Positions 49,430 through 57,952 of a stretch of 64,000 bases of DNA are shown in pieces. The notes beneath the pieces are model-generated. The model made no database searches. It was not told where the DNA came from and saw nothing but the letters and a program-made list of their open reading frames with translations. The stretch is taken from positions 1 to 64,000 of the forward strand of contig NZ_JAKGCS010000005.1 of the NCBI RefSeq assembly GCF_021556395.1, read 5' to 3'. A program made the position numbers and the translations under genes. Within the stretch, counting starts at the first letter, position 1. Each line of letters opens with the position of its first letter. Source of the stretch: Acuticoccus kalidii (GTDB taxonomy: Bacteria > Pseudomonadota > Alphaproteobacteria > Rhizobiales > Amorphaceae).

Positions 49430-49915
49430 TCAGACGGCTTCGAGGATCGCCGTCGCGCCGGAAACCTTCGCCTCGCCGGGCGTCTCCTCGATGTTGAGGA
49501 TCTTCACGACGCCGTCCTCGACGAGCATCGAATAGCGCTTGGAGCGCACGCCCATGCCGAAGCCCGAGGCGTCGAGCTCGAGGCCGATCGCGCGGGTGAA
49601 GAGGGCCGAACCGTCGGCGAGGAAGGTGATCTTGCCTTCGCCGCCCGAGGCCTTCGCCCAGGCGTTCATCACGAACATGTCGTTGACCGACACGACGCAG
49701 ACCTCGTCGACGCCCTTCGCCTTGATGGCGTCGAGATTCTCGATGAAGCCGGGAAGATGATTGCGATCGCACGTCGGCGTGAATGCGCCGGGCACCCCGA
49801 ACAGGATGACTTTGCGGCCCTTCGTGAGCTCTTCGATCGTCACTTCGGACGGGCCATCCGCCGTCATGACCTTGAAAGTTGCGGTGGGAAGCTTGTCGCC
49901 AACGGCAATCGTCAT
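49430..49915 (-). CDS. peroxiredoxin, Prx5 (type II) subfamily
   Basis: It reduces hydrogen and alkyl peroxides in the cytoplasm. The peroxidatic Cys49 is in GVPGAFTPTCDRNHLPGF, and a second Cys73 is in DEVCVVSVND. AWAKASGGEGKITFLADG and GMGVRSKRYSMLVEDGVV are typical of Prx5. It has 161 residues and no glutaredoxin fusion. It is divergent from the YqgE gene. Confidence 0.94.
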   Translation of the reverse strand: MTIAVGDKLPTATFKVMTADGPSEVTIEELTKGRKVILFGVPGAFTPTCDRNHLPGFIENLDAIKAKGVDEVCVVSVNDMFVMNAWAKASGGEGKITFLADGSALFTRAIGLELDASGFGMGVRSKRYSMLVEDGVVKILNIEETPGEAKVSGATAILEAV

Positions 49916-50043
49916 CGGTGGGTCTCCGGGATCGGGAGGAATAGTCGCGGCGTTTTAGTCCACGATGGAGCCGGTGACGAGCCCCGACTTTGTCTTATCT
50001 GATGGTATGCTAGGCTGATCACCAACCTTGAGGAGGGCGGACG

Positions 50044-50634
50044 ATGGAGCGGATGGAGGGCTACCTCGAGGGACAGTGTCTGATCGCGATGCCTCAGATG
50101 GGGGACACCCGGTTCGAACGCGCCGTCGTTTTCCTGTGCGCGCATTCGGCGGAGGGGGCGATGGGCATCATCGTCAACAAGCCGGCGCGCAACATCTCGT
50201 TCGTCGATCTCCTGACCCAGCTCAACGTGATCGACGAGGAAAATGCGATTCGCCTTCCCGAATCGGCGCGGAACGTCCCCGTCCACAATGGCGGGCCGGT
50301 CGAGACCGGTCGCGGCTTCGTCCTCCACACGTCCGATTTCATGTTGAAGGAGGCGACGCTCGTGACCGGAAACGACGTCTGCCTCACCGCGACGGTCGAG
50401 ATCCTGCGGGCGATCGCGAATGGCCACGGGCCGTCCCAGGCGCTCCTCGCGCTCGGCTATGCCGGATGGGCGCCGGGCCAGCTCGAGCAGGAGATTTCGA
50501 ACAATGGTTGGCTCCATTGCGAGGCCGATCACGATTTGCTCTTCAATGGAGACCTCGAAGCGAAATATCAGAGGGCGATTCAGAAGCTGGGGATCGACCC
50601 TCTCCTCCTCTCATCCGCGGCCGGGCATGCCTGA
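50044..50634 (+). CDS. YqgE/AlgH family protein (UPF0301)
   Basis: The 196-residue cytoplasmic protein of the DUF179 fold begins [43 protein letters not shown] and contains [20 protein letters not shown] and [20 protein letters not shown], all family hallmarks. The biochemical role is unknown; AlgH influences alginate production in Pseudomonas. GAGGAGGGCGG precedes the ATG. Confidence 0.93.
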   Translation: MERMEGYLEGQCLIAMPQMGDTRFERAVVFLCAHSAEGAMGIIVNKPARNISFVDLLTQLNVIDEENAIRLPESARNVPVHNGGPVETGRGFVLHTSDFMLKEATLVTGNDVCLTATVEILRAIANGHGPSQALLALGYAGWAPGQLEQEISNNGWLHCEADHDLLFNGDLEAKYQRAIQKLGIDPLLLSSAAGHA

Positions 50635-50705
50635 CAGAAGCGGGAGAGTTGTTGACAGGGCGCCACCAGAAGCGCTTGTGACGGTTCGACGGGAGGAGAC
50701 ACCGG

Positions 50706-52103
50706 GTGCAGTACATCTCCACACGCGGCGGCGCGGCGCCGCTCGGCTTTTGCGACGCGACCTTGGCGGGCTTGGCGCCCGATGGCGGTTTGTTCGTCCC
50801 CGAGACCTATCCGCGCTTCGCGCCCGGTGAGCTCGCGGCGCTGACGACCCAGCCTTTCGAGGCGATGGCACGCGCCGTCCTCAGACGCTTCGCCGGTGAC
50901 GAGCTCGACGCCGACGCCCTCGGCGCGGACATCGACGCCGCCATGGCGACCTTCAATCACGCCGCACGCACGCCGCTCGTCCAGGTCGGCCCGCGCGATT
51001 ATGTGATGGAGCTCTTCCACGGCCCGACCTTCGCCTTCAAGGACGTCGCGATGCAGACGCTCGCGCGGCTGATGGACCGGATCCTCACCGCACGCGGCCG
51101 CCGCGCGACGATCGTCACCGCCACGTCGGGTGACACCGGCGCCGCCGCCGCCGAGGCGTTCCGCGGCCGCGCGGCGATCGACCTCTTCATCCTCTATCCC
51201 GACGGCCGCGTCTCCGAGGTGCAGCGCCGTCAGATGACGACGATCGCCGACGATAACGTCCACACCCTCGCCGTCGAGGGCGATTTCGACGACTGTCAGC
51301 GCATCGTGAAGGCGCTCTTCGTCGATCGCGACTTCAACACGCGCGTCGCGATGAGCGGCGTCAACTCGATCAACTGGGCGCGCGTCGCGGCGCAGATCAC
51401 CTATTATCTGTTCGGCGCGCTGGCGCTCGGCGGGCCGGAGCGTAAGGTTGCGTTTTCTGTTCCCACGGGAAATTTTGGCGATATTCTCGCGGGCTATGTC
51501 GCCCACCGGATGGGGCTACCGATCGAGCGCCTCGTGATCGCAACGAACCAGAACGATATCTTGGATCGAACCGCGAAAACCGGCCGCTACGCGCCGGGCC
51601 GGGTCATGCCGTCGACCTCACCGTCGATGGACATCCAGGTCTCGTCGAATTTCGAGCGGCTGGTCTTCGACATGTCCGGCCGTGACGCCGCCTCGATCGC
51701 CGCCCGCATGGCCGACCTGTCCGACGGTTTCGCCCTCACCAATAGCGAGCGCACGGCCATGGCCGAGCTGTTCTCCTCCGCCCGCGCCGACGACGAGGAC
51801 ACCCGCCGCACCATCGGCGAGATCTACGCCGAGACCGGCATGATCGTCGATCCGCACACCGCCGTCGGCCTCAAGGCCGCGCGGGAGACGACGCTGCCGG
51901 AGGGCGTGCCGATGATCACCTTGTCCACCGCCCATCCGGCGAAGTTCCCCGACGCGGTGGAGGCCGGTTGCGGCGTTCGCCCGGTCCGGCCCGAACGGCT
52001 CGACGAGGTGATGCACGCGCCCGAGCGCATGACCAAGATCGCCGCCGACACGGCCGCCGTCGCGCGCCACATCGTCGACCGCTCGCGGGCGGTCACGGCC
52101 TGA
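50706..52103 (+). CDS. thrC: threonine synthase
   Basis: It converts O-phosphohomoserine to threonine using PLP. It starts at a GTG with GGAGGAG upstream (MQYISTRGGAAPLGF). The PLP lysine is Lys112 in GPTFAFKDVAMQ. VTATSGDTGAAAAEAF, YPDGRVSEVQRRQMTT and SVPTGNFGDILAGYVA are further signatures. The protein has 465 residues. The TGA shares one base with the ATG of the next gene (TGATG), the first of four such overlaps or near-overlaps in this operon. Confidence 0.96.
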   Translation: MQYISTRGGAAPLGFCDATLAGLAPDGGLFVPETYPRFAPGELAALTTQPFEAMARAVLRRFAGDELDADALGADIDAAMATFNHAARTPLVQVGPRDYVMELFHGPTFAFKDVAMQTLARLMDRILTARGRRATIVTATSGDTGAAAAEAFRGRAAIDLFILYPDGRVSEVQRRQMTTIADDNVHTLAVEGDFDDCQRIVKALFVDRDFNTRVAMSGVNSINWARVAAQITYYLFGALALGGPERKVAFSVPTGNFGDILAGYVAHRMGLPIERLVIATNQNDILDRTAKTGRYAPGRVMPSTSPSMDIQVSSNFERLVFDMSGRDAASIAARMADLSDGFALTNSERTAMAELFSSARADDEDTRRTIGEIYAETGMIVDPHTAVGLKAARETTLPEGVPMITLSTAHPAKFPDAVEAGCGVRPVRPERLDEVMHAPERMTKIAADTAAVARHIVDRSRAVTA

Positions 52104-53377
52104 TGCGGCTCACCAGGCTCGATAGCGGTCTCACCGTCGTCAGCGACGCGATGGCCCACGTCGATTCCGCCGCGCTCGGCGTCTGGGTGAAGACCGGGGC
52201 GCGCTCGGAAGGGGAGGGCGAGCACGGCATCGCCCACTTCCTCGAGCATATGGCCTTCAAAGGCACCGCTAAGCGCTCCGCCCGCGCGATTTCCGAGGCG
52301 ATCGAGAGTGTCGGCGGCGAAATCAACGCCGCGACCAGCGTCGAGACGACCGCCTATCATGCGCGGATGCTCTCCGAGGATCTGCCGCTGGCGCTCGACA
52401 TTTTGTCAGACATCCTCACCGTGCCGACCTTCAATCCGGCCGACGTCGAGCGCGAGCGCAACGTCATCCTGCAGGAGATCGGCGCCGCCGAGGACGTGCC
52501 GGAAGACCGCGCGTTCGACGCCTTTCCCGAGGCCGCCTATCACGGCCAGCCGCTCGGCCGGCGCATTCTCGGCACGCGCGACAGTGTGGGCGCGGTCGAT
52601 GCGGACTCGCTCCGCCGCTTCTTCGAGGGACATTATACCGCCTCCGCAATGACGGTTTCGGCGGCCGGCAATGTCGACCATGACCGGCTCGTCGACGATG
52701 TCTCCCGCGCCTTCGAGGTGCTGCCGCGCCGCGTCGCGCCCGAGCCGCCCGGCGCGCACTATACCGGCGGCATCGCGACGGAGGCGCAAGATTCGTCGGA
52801 ATGTCAGTGGATCCTCGGCTTCGAAGGGCGTCCGGCCACCGATCCGAAGGCGGTGACGGCGCACCTCGCCGCGATGGTGATGGGCGGCGGGCTCTCCTCG
52901 CGCCTCTTCCAGGCGCTGCGGGAGGATCGCGGCCTCGTCTACGACACCTCGGCATTTCATTGGGCGTTCGCCGATTCCGGTGTCTTCGCGATCCACCTCG
53001 CGACCACGGCCGACGAGGTGGAGGAGGCGGAGACCGTCGTCCTCGACGAGCTCGAGAGCGCGCTCGCCGGCGTCAGCGAGGACGAGCTCGGCCGTGCCAA
53101 GGCACAGCTCAAGGCCGGCCTCTTGATGTCGCGTGAGAGCTGCAATGCCCGGATGGGACAGGCGGCGCGTCAGGCGATCGTCTTCGGCCGCCCCGTGCCG
53201 AAGGAAGAGCGCATCGCCGAGATCGAGCGCGTCTCGCCCGAGGACGTGCGCGACATCCTCGCCGACATGGTGACGACGACGCCGACCCTCGTCGGCATCG
53301 GGTCGATGACGATGCCGACCATGGGCACCATTCGCGGCCGCTTCGGCGCCCCGCGCGATCGGAAGGCCGGTGTATGA
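52103..53377 (+). CDS. M16-family zinc peptidase (processing-peptidase-like)
   Basis: This is a 424-residue cytoplasmic M16B protease without signal peptide. The zinc motif is His45-Phe-Leu-Glu48-His49 in GIAHFLEHMAFKGT, followed by INAATSVETTAYHARML and the distal Glu in RERNVILQEIGAAED. The second lobe has VMGGGLSSRLFQALREDRGLVYD. Its likeness to mitochondrial processing peptidase beta is a general feature of the family next to thrC in alphaproteobacteria. It overlaps thrC (TGATG) and the GNAT gene (ATGA). Confidence 0.94.
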   Translation: MRLTRLDSGLTVVSDAMAHVDSAALGVWVKTGARSEGEGEHGIAHFLEHMAFKGTAKRSARAISEAIESVGGEINAATSVETTAYHARMLSEDLPLALDILSDILTVPTFNPADVERERNVILQEIGAAEDVPEDRAFDAFPEAAYHGQPLGRRILGTRDSVGAVDADSLRRFFEGHYTASAMTVSAAGNVDHDRLVDDVSRAFEVLPRRVAPEPPGAHYTGGIATEAQDSSECQWILGFEGRPATDPKAVTAHLAAMVMGGGLSSRLFQALREDRGLVYDTSAFHWAFADSGVFAIHLATTADEVEEAETVVLDELESALAGVSEDELGRAKAQLKAGLLMSRESCNARMGQAARQAIVFGRPVPKEERIAEIERVSPEDVRDILADMVTTTPTLVGIGSMTMPTMGTIRGRFGAPRDRKAGV

Positions 53378-54036
53378 GTGCGCTGCCGCGCTCCTCCCTC
53401 GTGCGCGGCTCCGCCGCGCTCAACGAGGGAACGATTTTGCGCGGCGAGACGTGCTTTCTGAAAATGCCGCTCGCCAACGACTATAGCGAGTGGAGTCAGT
53501 TGCGCGCCGAAAGCCGGCATTTCCTGAAGCCCTGGGAGCCGACTTGGCCGCGGGACGATTTGACCCGAATGGCCTATCGCCGCCGAATCCGGCGCTATCA
53601 TCGTGAGATCCGCGCCGACGAGGGCTATGCCCTGTTTGTGTTCGAAGCGAAATATGGTCAATTGGCCGGCGGGTTGACCCTTGCGCATGTGAAGCGCGGC
53701 GTCACCCAGTCGTGTTCGCTCGGCTACTGGATGGGCGAGCGTTTTGCCGGGCAGGGTGTGATGGGCGATGCGGTGCGCCGGATCGTTCCGTTCTGTTTCG
53801 ACGTGCTCGGCCTCAACCGGATCGAAGCGGCGACGTTGCCGCACAACGAGCGTTCCATGCGTCTATTGCGTCGTGTCGGCTTCAGCGAAGAGGGCTATGC
53901 CCGTCGCTTCCTGTGTATCAATGGGGCCTGGCGCGACCATGTCCTCTTCGCGCTCTGCGCGGGTGACGCGGTCGGCGAGGCCGCCGGCAAGGAAGCGGCC
54001 GCCGCCGTCAGTCGGGAAGGCGGGGAACCGGCATGA
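53374..54036 (+). CDS. GNAT acetyltransferase, RimJ/RimL type
   Basis: The 220-residue N-acetyltransferase fold includes LGYWMGERFAGQGVMGDAVRRIVPFCFDVLGLNRIEAATLPHNERSMRLLRRVGFSEEGYARRFLCINGAWRDHVLFAL, with acetyl-CoA loop FAGQGV. RimJ/RimL relatives acetylate N-termini of ribosomal proteins, but the substrate here is unknown. A 25-residue Ala/Glu-rich tail ends the protein. The ATG overlaps the M16 stop and the TGA overlaps the next gene's ATG. Confidence 0.9.
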   Translation: MSALPRSSLVRGSAALNEGTILRGETCFLKMPLANDYSEWSQLRAESRHFLKPWEPTWPRDDLTRMAYRRRIRRYHREIRADEGYALFVFEAKYGQLAGGLTLAHVKRGVTQSCSLGYWMGERFAGQGVMGDAVRRIVPFCFDVLGLNRIEAATLPHNERSMRLLRRVGFSEEGYARRFLCINGAWRDHVLFALCAGDAVGEAAGKEAAAAVSREGGEPA

Positions 54037-56879
54037 TCCGCGCCCTTCTTGCTCTCATCATCCTCGCGCTTTGCGGCGCGACCGCGCATGCGGTCGAGGC
54101 CGTTCCGGTCGGCGGCACGGTCCAGGTCGTCGACCTTCGGCCGCACATGGAGATGTATCTCGACCAGGAGGGCAGCCTTCAGGTCTCCACCGCGCCGGAT
54201 CTCGACGGCGTCGTCCAGCGCATCGAAGTGCGCGCAACGAACCCCGACACTCGCTATTGGGCGGTGATCGGCCTGCAAAATCCCGGCGATGAGCAGATCG
54301 ACCGTCTCCTCGTCGCGCCGCATCATCGGCTCGCCGATTCGGGCGTTCTCGACCCCGATCTCGGCTCGGAGCGCATTCTCGCCATCACGCCGAGCGAGGG
54401 CTTTCCGCCGAACCGGATCCCGAGTTCGGACGCCGACGTCTTCCTCCTGACGCTCGATCCCGGCGCCTCCGTCACCTACGTCCTCGAGCTCGCCTCGCCG
54501 CAGCTTCCGACGCTGCGCCTGTGGGAGCCCGGCACCTATCGCGACAGCCAGAACGCCTACACCCTCTTCAAGGGGATCGTTGTCGGCATCTCGGGCCTTC
54601 TCGCGCTGTTCTTCCTGGTGATCTTCGTCATCAAGGGCACGATGATGTTCGCCTCGGCGGCGGTGCTCGCCTGGGTGGCGTTCGGTTATGTCCTCATCGA
54701 CTTCGCCTTCCTGGGCGACGTCATAGCGGCCCGATTATCGAACGAGGCGGTGTTGCGCGCCTTCGCGGAGGCGATGCTGGTCCTCGCGCTCGCGGGCTTC
54801 ATCCTGTCCTATCTGAATTTCACCCGCTGGCGGGTGCGCAACAACTATGCGCTCCTCACTCTCGTTCCGCTGGCGGCCGCGGCCGGCTGGCTCGCGGTAC
54901 ACGATCCGGTCCTCACCGCGACGATCGCCCGCTGCGCGCTGGTGGTGGTCGCCGGGCTCGGCCTGCTCGCCATCCTGATCTCCGCGATCCGGGGCCATGA
55001 TCGGGCCATTCTGATCTTGCCGACCTGGGCGCTGTTGATCGCCTGGATCGTCGGTGCGGCGCTCACCGTCTCGGGCGAGATCGACAATGATTTCGTGCAG
55101 CCTGCGCTGAATGGCGGGCTCATCCTGCTCGTCCTCCTGATCGGCTTCACGGTGATGCAATACGCCTTCGCCGGCGCCACCATCGCCCCCTCGCTGGCAA
55201 AGGACGTCGAGCGCGATGTGCTCGCCCTCGCGGGGGCCGGCGACATCGTCTGGGACTGGGACGTCGCGCGCGACCACATCTCGTGCGGGGCGGAGGCGGA
55301 GCATCGGCTCGGCCTCGATAAAGGCGATCTCCAGGGCCCGCCGCAGGACTGGTTCGCGGTGCTCCATCCGCAGGACCGTGACCGTTTCCGCGCGACGCTC
55401 GATTCGATGGTCGACCGCCGCCGCGGCCGGATCAGCGATCTCTTCCGCTTTCGCGGCGTCGACGGGCACTATCGCTGGTTCCGCCTGCGCGCCCGGCCGG
55501 TGATCGGCTCGACGGGCGAGATCATCCGTTGTGTCGGCACGCTCAACGACATGACCGAGGCGAAGACTATCGAGGAGCGTCTCCTCCATGACAGCGTCTA
55601 CGACAATCTGACCGGTCTGCCGAACCGCTATCTCTTCCTCGACCGGATCGAGATGGCGCGCGCTTGGTCGAACGAGACGACCGCGCAGCGCCTCTTCGTC
55701 GTCATCGTGAACCCGGACGATTTCTCCGAGATCAACGACGCCTACGGCCAGTCGGTCGGCGATTCGGTGCTCCTGACGCTCGCGCGGCGGCTCGGCCGTA
55801 TGCTGAAGCGCCATGACAGCGTCGCCCGCCTCAACGGCGACAGTTTCGGCCTCCTCATCTACCACGACCCGACCAAGCTCGAGGAGTTCGTGAACCGCGT
55901 GCGCGAGACGGTCGGCGCACCGATCCAATTTGCCGATGGCGAGTTCTCGGTGAAGGTCTCGGTCGGGATCGCCGGGATCGACCTCAAGGCCGACAGCCCG
56001 GAAGAGATCCTCGAGAATGCCGGCCTCGCGCTGCGCCGCGCCAAGCGTCAGGGCGGCGATCGGGGCGAGGTGTTCGACCCCTTGATGCGCCGCCTCAATA
56101 TGAGCGGCCGCTCGCTCGCCCGCGACCTCAAGCGCGCCATCACCGAAGACAAGGTGAAGATCCAGTACCGCCCGGTGCACGATCTCCTCAACGAGCGGAT
56201 CGTCGGCTACGAGGCGATGCCGTCCTGGCACCATCCGCTGCAAGGTCCGCTCAACTGGGCCGAGCTTCTCGACGTCGCCGCGCAGGAGGGCATGGCCGTC
56301 CAGCTCGCGATCGCGACGATGGAACGCGCCGCGCAGACGCTCGCCCAATGGCGGACCGGCGGCAAGCCGCTCACCCTTCTCCTCACGCTCCCGATCGCCG
56401 ACGCCTTCCGCTCCGAGCTGATCGGTGACGTGAAGACGGTGATCGCCCGCAACCGGCTCGATCATGGCGCCCTCCAGATCGGCGTTCCCGAAAGCGTCGT
56501 GACCGACAATCCGGAGTTCGCCGTCCAGCTCTTCACGCGCCTTCGCGATGTCGGCGCGGGAACGTGGATCGTCGACTTCGCCCGCCGCACCAGCGCGCTG
56601 CCGAATCTCTATCGTTTCGCGCTCGACGGCATTCGCTTCGACGAGCGCCTCACGTCCGTCTCCGGCGACATTCGCCAGCAGAAGATGCTGTCGGCGCTGT
56701 TTGCGATGACCAATGCGCTCGAAGCGCGTGTCATGGTGGGGGGCGTGATGAACGCCCGTGAGGCGACCGAGCTCCATTCGCTCGGCGCCCGCTATGCGGT
56801 CGGCCCCGCCTTCGGCCGCCCCGTGACGGCGCAGGCCGCCCCCAACCTCGCGGTCGAGCAAGCCGCCGCGGCCGAATGA
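54033..56879 (+). CDS. membrane PAS-GGDEF-EAL protein with degenerate catalytic motifs
   Basis: Order: signal peptide (residues 1-20), a periplasmic beta-rich domain to about 175, about seven transmembrane helices (180-390, the 7TM-DISM layout), a PAS domain (about 395-520), a GGDEF domain and an EAL domain. The diguanylate cyclase motif reads NGDSF (601-605) instead of GGDEF, and the phosphodiesterase motif reads EAM (727-729) in YEAMPSWHHP instead of EAL. Neither activity is expected. It is more likely a signal receptor that binds, or no longer binds, cyclic di-GMP. The length is 948 residues. The ATG overlaps the GNAT stop. Confidence 0.9.
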   Translation: MIRALLALIILALCGATAHAVEAVPVGGTVQVVDLRPHMEMYLDQEGSLQVSTAPDLDGVVQRIEVRATNPDTRYWAVIGLQNPGDEQIDRLLVAPHHRLADSGVLDPDLGSERILAITPSEGFPPNRIPSSDADVFLLTLDPGASVTYVLELASPQLPTLRLWEPGTYRDSQNAYTLFKGIVVGISGLLALFFLVIFVIKGTMMFASAAVLAWVAFGYVLIDFAFLGDVIAARLSNEAVLRAFAEAMLVLALAGFILSYLNFTRWRVRNNYALLTLVPLAAAAGWLAVHDPVLTATIARCALVVVAGLGLLAILISAIRGHDRAILILPTWALLIAWIVGAALTVSGEIDNDFVQPALNGGLILLVLLIGFTVMQYAFAGATIAPSLAKDVERDVLALAGAGDIVWDWDVARDHISCGAEAEHRLGLDKGDLQGPPQDWFAVLHPQDRDRFRATLDSMVDRRRGRISDLFRFRGVDGHYRWFRLRARPVIGSTGEIIRCVGTLNDMTEAKTIEERLLHDSVYDNLTGLPNRYLFLDRIEMARAWSNETTAQRLFVVIVNPDDFSEINDAYGQSVGDSVLLTLARRLGRMLKRHDSVARLNGDSFGLLIYHDPTKLEEFVNRVRETVGAPIQFADGEFSVKVSVGIAGIDLKADSPEEILENAGLALRRAKRQGGDRGEVFDPLMRRLNMSGRSLARDLKRAITEDKVKIQYRPVHDLLNERIVGYEAMPSWHHPLQGPLNWAELLDVAAQEGMAVQLAIATMERAAQTLAQWRTGGKPLTLLLTLPIADAFRSELIGDVKTVIARNRLDHGALQIGVPESVVTDNPEFAVQLFTRLRDVGAGTWIVDFARRTSALPNLYRFALDGIRFDERLTSVSGDIRQQKMLSALFAMTNALEARVMVGGVMNAREATELHSLGARYAVGPAFGRPVTAQAAPNLAVEQAAAAE

Positions 56880-56880
56880 C

Positions 56881-57507
56881 ATGATGCGCAAAGGCGCCCG
56901 TCCCTCGGCCCACGCCGAGCTCGAACGCCTCGCCTCCCGCTTCGAGGAGGCGGTCAAGGCCGAGGATTGGGACGAGGCGGTCGCGGCGCTCGACGGGCTT
57001 CTCGTGCACCAGCCGGGGGCGCCGGCGCTCCTCTACAACAAGGCCGTGGCGCTCCGCCACGCGCGCCGCGCCGAAGAGGCGGTGGTCGCGGCCGATGCCG
57101 TCCTGTCGCGCGAGCCGCGGCACGTCAACGCGCTCTTCGAGCGGGCCTGCGCCTTGATGGATCTCGGTCGCTTCAGCGCCGCCCGCGACGGGTTCGAGCG
57201 CTTTCTCTCCATCGAGCCCTACGATATCGACGCGCGTCTCAACCTCGCCGCGCTCCTCCTCAAGGCGCACGCGCCGGAGGCGGCGCTCGCCCGCGTCGCG
57301 GAGATGCCCGGCCGTCATGCCGCCTTGGTGCGCGCCGAGGCGCTGCGTGATCTCGGCCGGACCGACGAGATGGAAACCGTCCTCACCGATCTTCCCGAAG
57401 CGTTGGCCTCGAAGGTTCGATCGCTCGGCGCCCACGCGCATCTTTCGTTCGACATGCGCCGCGCGGCGGCATCGCCCGGCGGCGCATCGCAGCCACCGGC
57501 CGTCTGA
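56881..57507 (+). CDS. TPR-repeat protein
   Basis: The 208-residue cytoplasmic protein has about four tetratricopeptide-like repeats (AVAALDGLLVHQPGAPALLYNKAVALRHARR, VVAADAVLSREPRHVNALFERACALMDLGR, ARDGFERFLSIEPYDIDARLNLAALLLKAHA). It is the last gene of the thrC operon, two bases after the GGDEF/EAL gene's stop, so it may interact with that membrane protein. The start may be the first or second of two adjacent ATG codons (56881, 56884). No family name is assigned. Confidence 0.85.
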   Translation: MMRKGARPSAHAELERLASRFEEAVKAEDWDEAVAALDGLLVHQPGAPALLYNKAVALRHARRAEEAVVAADAVLSREPRHVNALFERACALMDLGRFSAARDGFERFLSIEPYDIDARLNLAALLLKAHAPEAALARVAEMPGRHAALVRAEALRDLGRTDEMETVLTDLPEALASKVRSLGAHAHLSFDMRRAAASPGGASQPPAV

Positions 57508-57952
57508 GGCGATCCCGTTTCTGACGGGCGCCGATCGGGATGGTCCCCGAGCGGCGCCGCCGATGGGGCCGTGCCAAGCCTCTCCCGCCTCGTGTCCATT
57601 CTCCCGCGGAGCGGGGCTCGCCTCAACCCACGCTTCGCTCTTCGGGGTTGACCCGAGCCCCGCTCCGCGGGGTCCGGGCCGTGTCGGCGGCTCCGAAGGA
57701 AGGTCGGGCTTTCGGTCTCTCCAAAGGAAGGGGAAGAGGACGCGCGGTGTGGAGGCGCGGGCCGGCCGGGTGGCGCAAGTGTCGCGCGTGGTCTGCGGTG
57801 TGGGGCCCCGTTGGGGCGCCGCCATTTTCGGCACTGCCGGATGGGGCGCGCGTTCGCTGGTGGCCTGGCGTCATGAATGGGGGACCATTCGAGAGCGAAG
57901 GGGGCCGCGGCGGCGTCGCAGATGGGGCCGGCCAAGTGTGGCGGGGCGGCCC
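57508..57952. other. 445-base intergenic stretch between convergent genes
   Basis: No gene is supported. It carries a long inverted repeat (57603-57671) and otherwise GC-rich unstructured sequence. It separates the convergent TPR and amidase genes, so transcription from both sides should end here. Confidence 0.55.
57603..57671. repeat. large hairpin-forming inverted repeat
   Basis: Perfect 18-base outer arms: CCCGCGGAGCGGGGCTCG at 57603-57620 and its complement at 57654-57671. After two bulged bases there is an inner seven-base stem (TCAACCC at 57623, GGGTTGA at 57645). The whole folds into one 69-base hairpin with no adjacent T tract. Confidence 0.85.

Noticed and set aside
54735..56957. 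740-codon open frame on the minus strand
   Set aside because: Antisense to the GGDEF/EAL gene; His/Arg/Asp-rich shadow translation.
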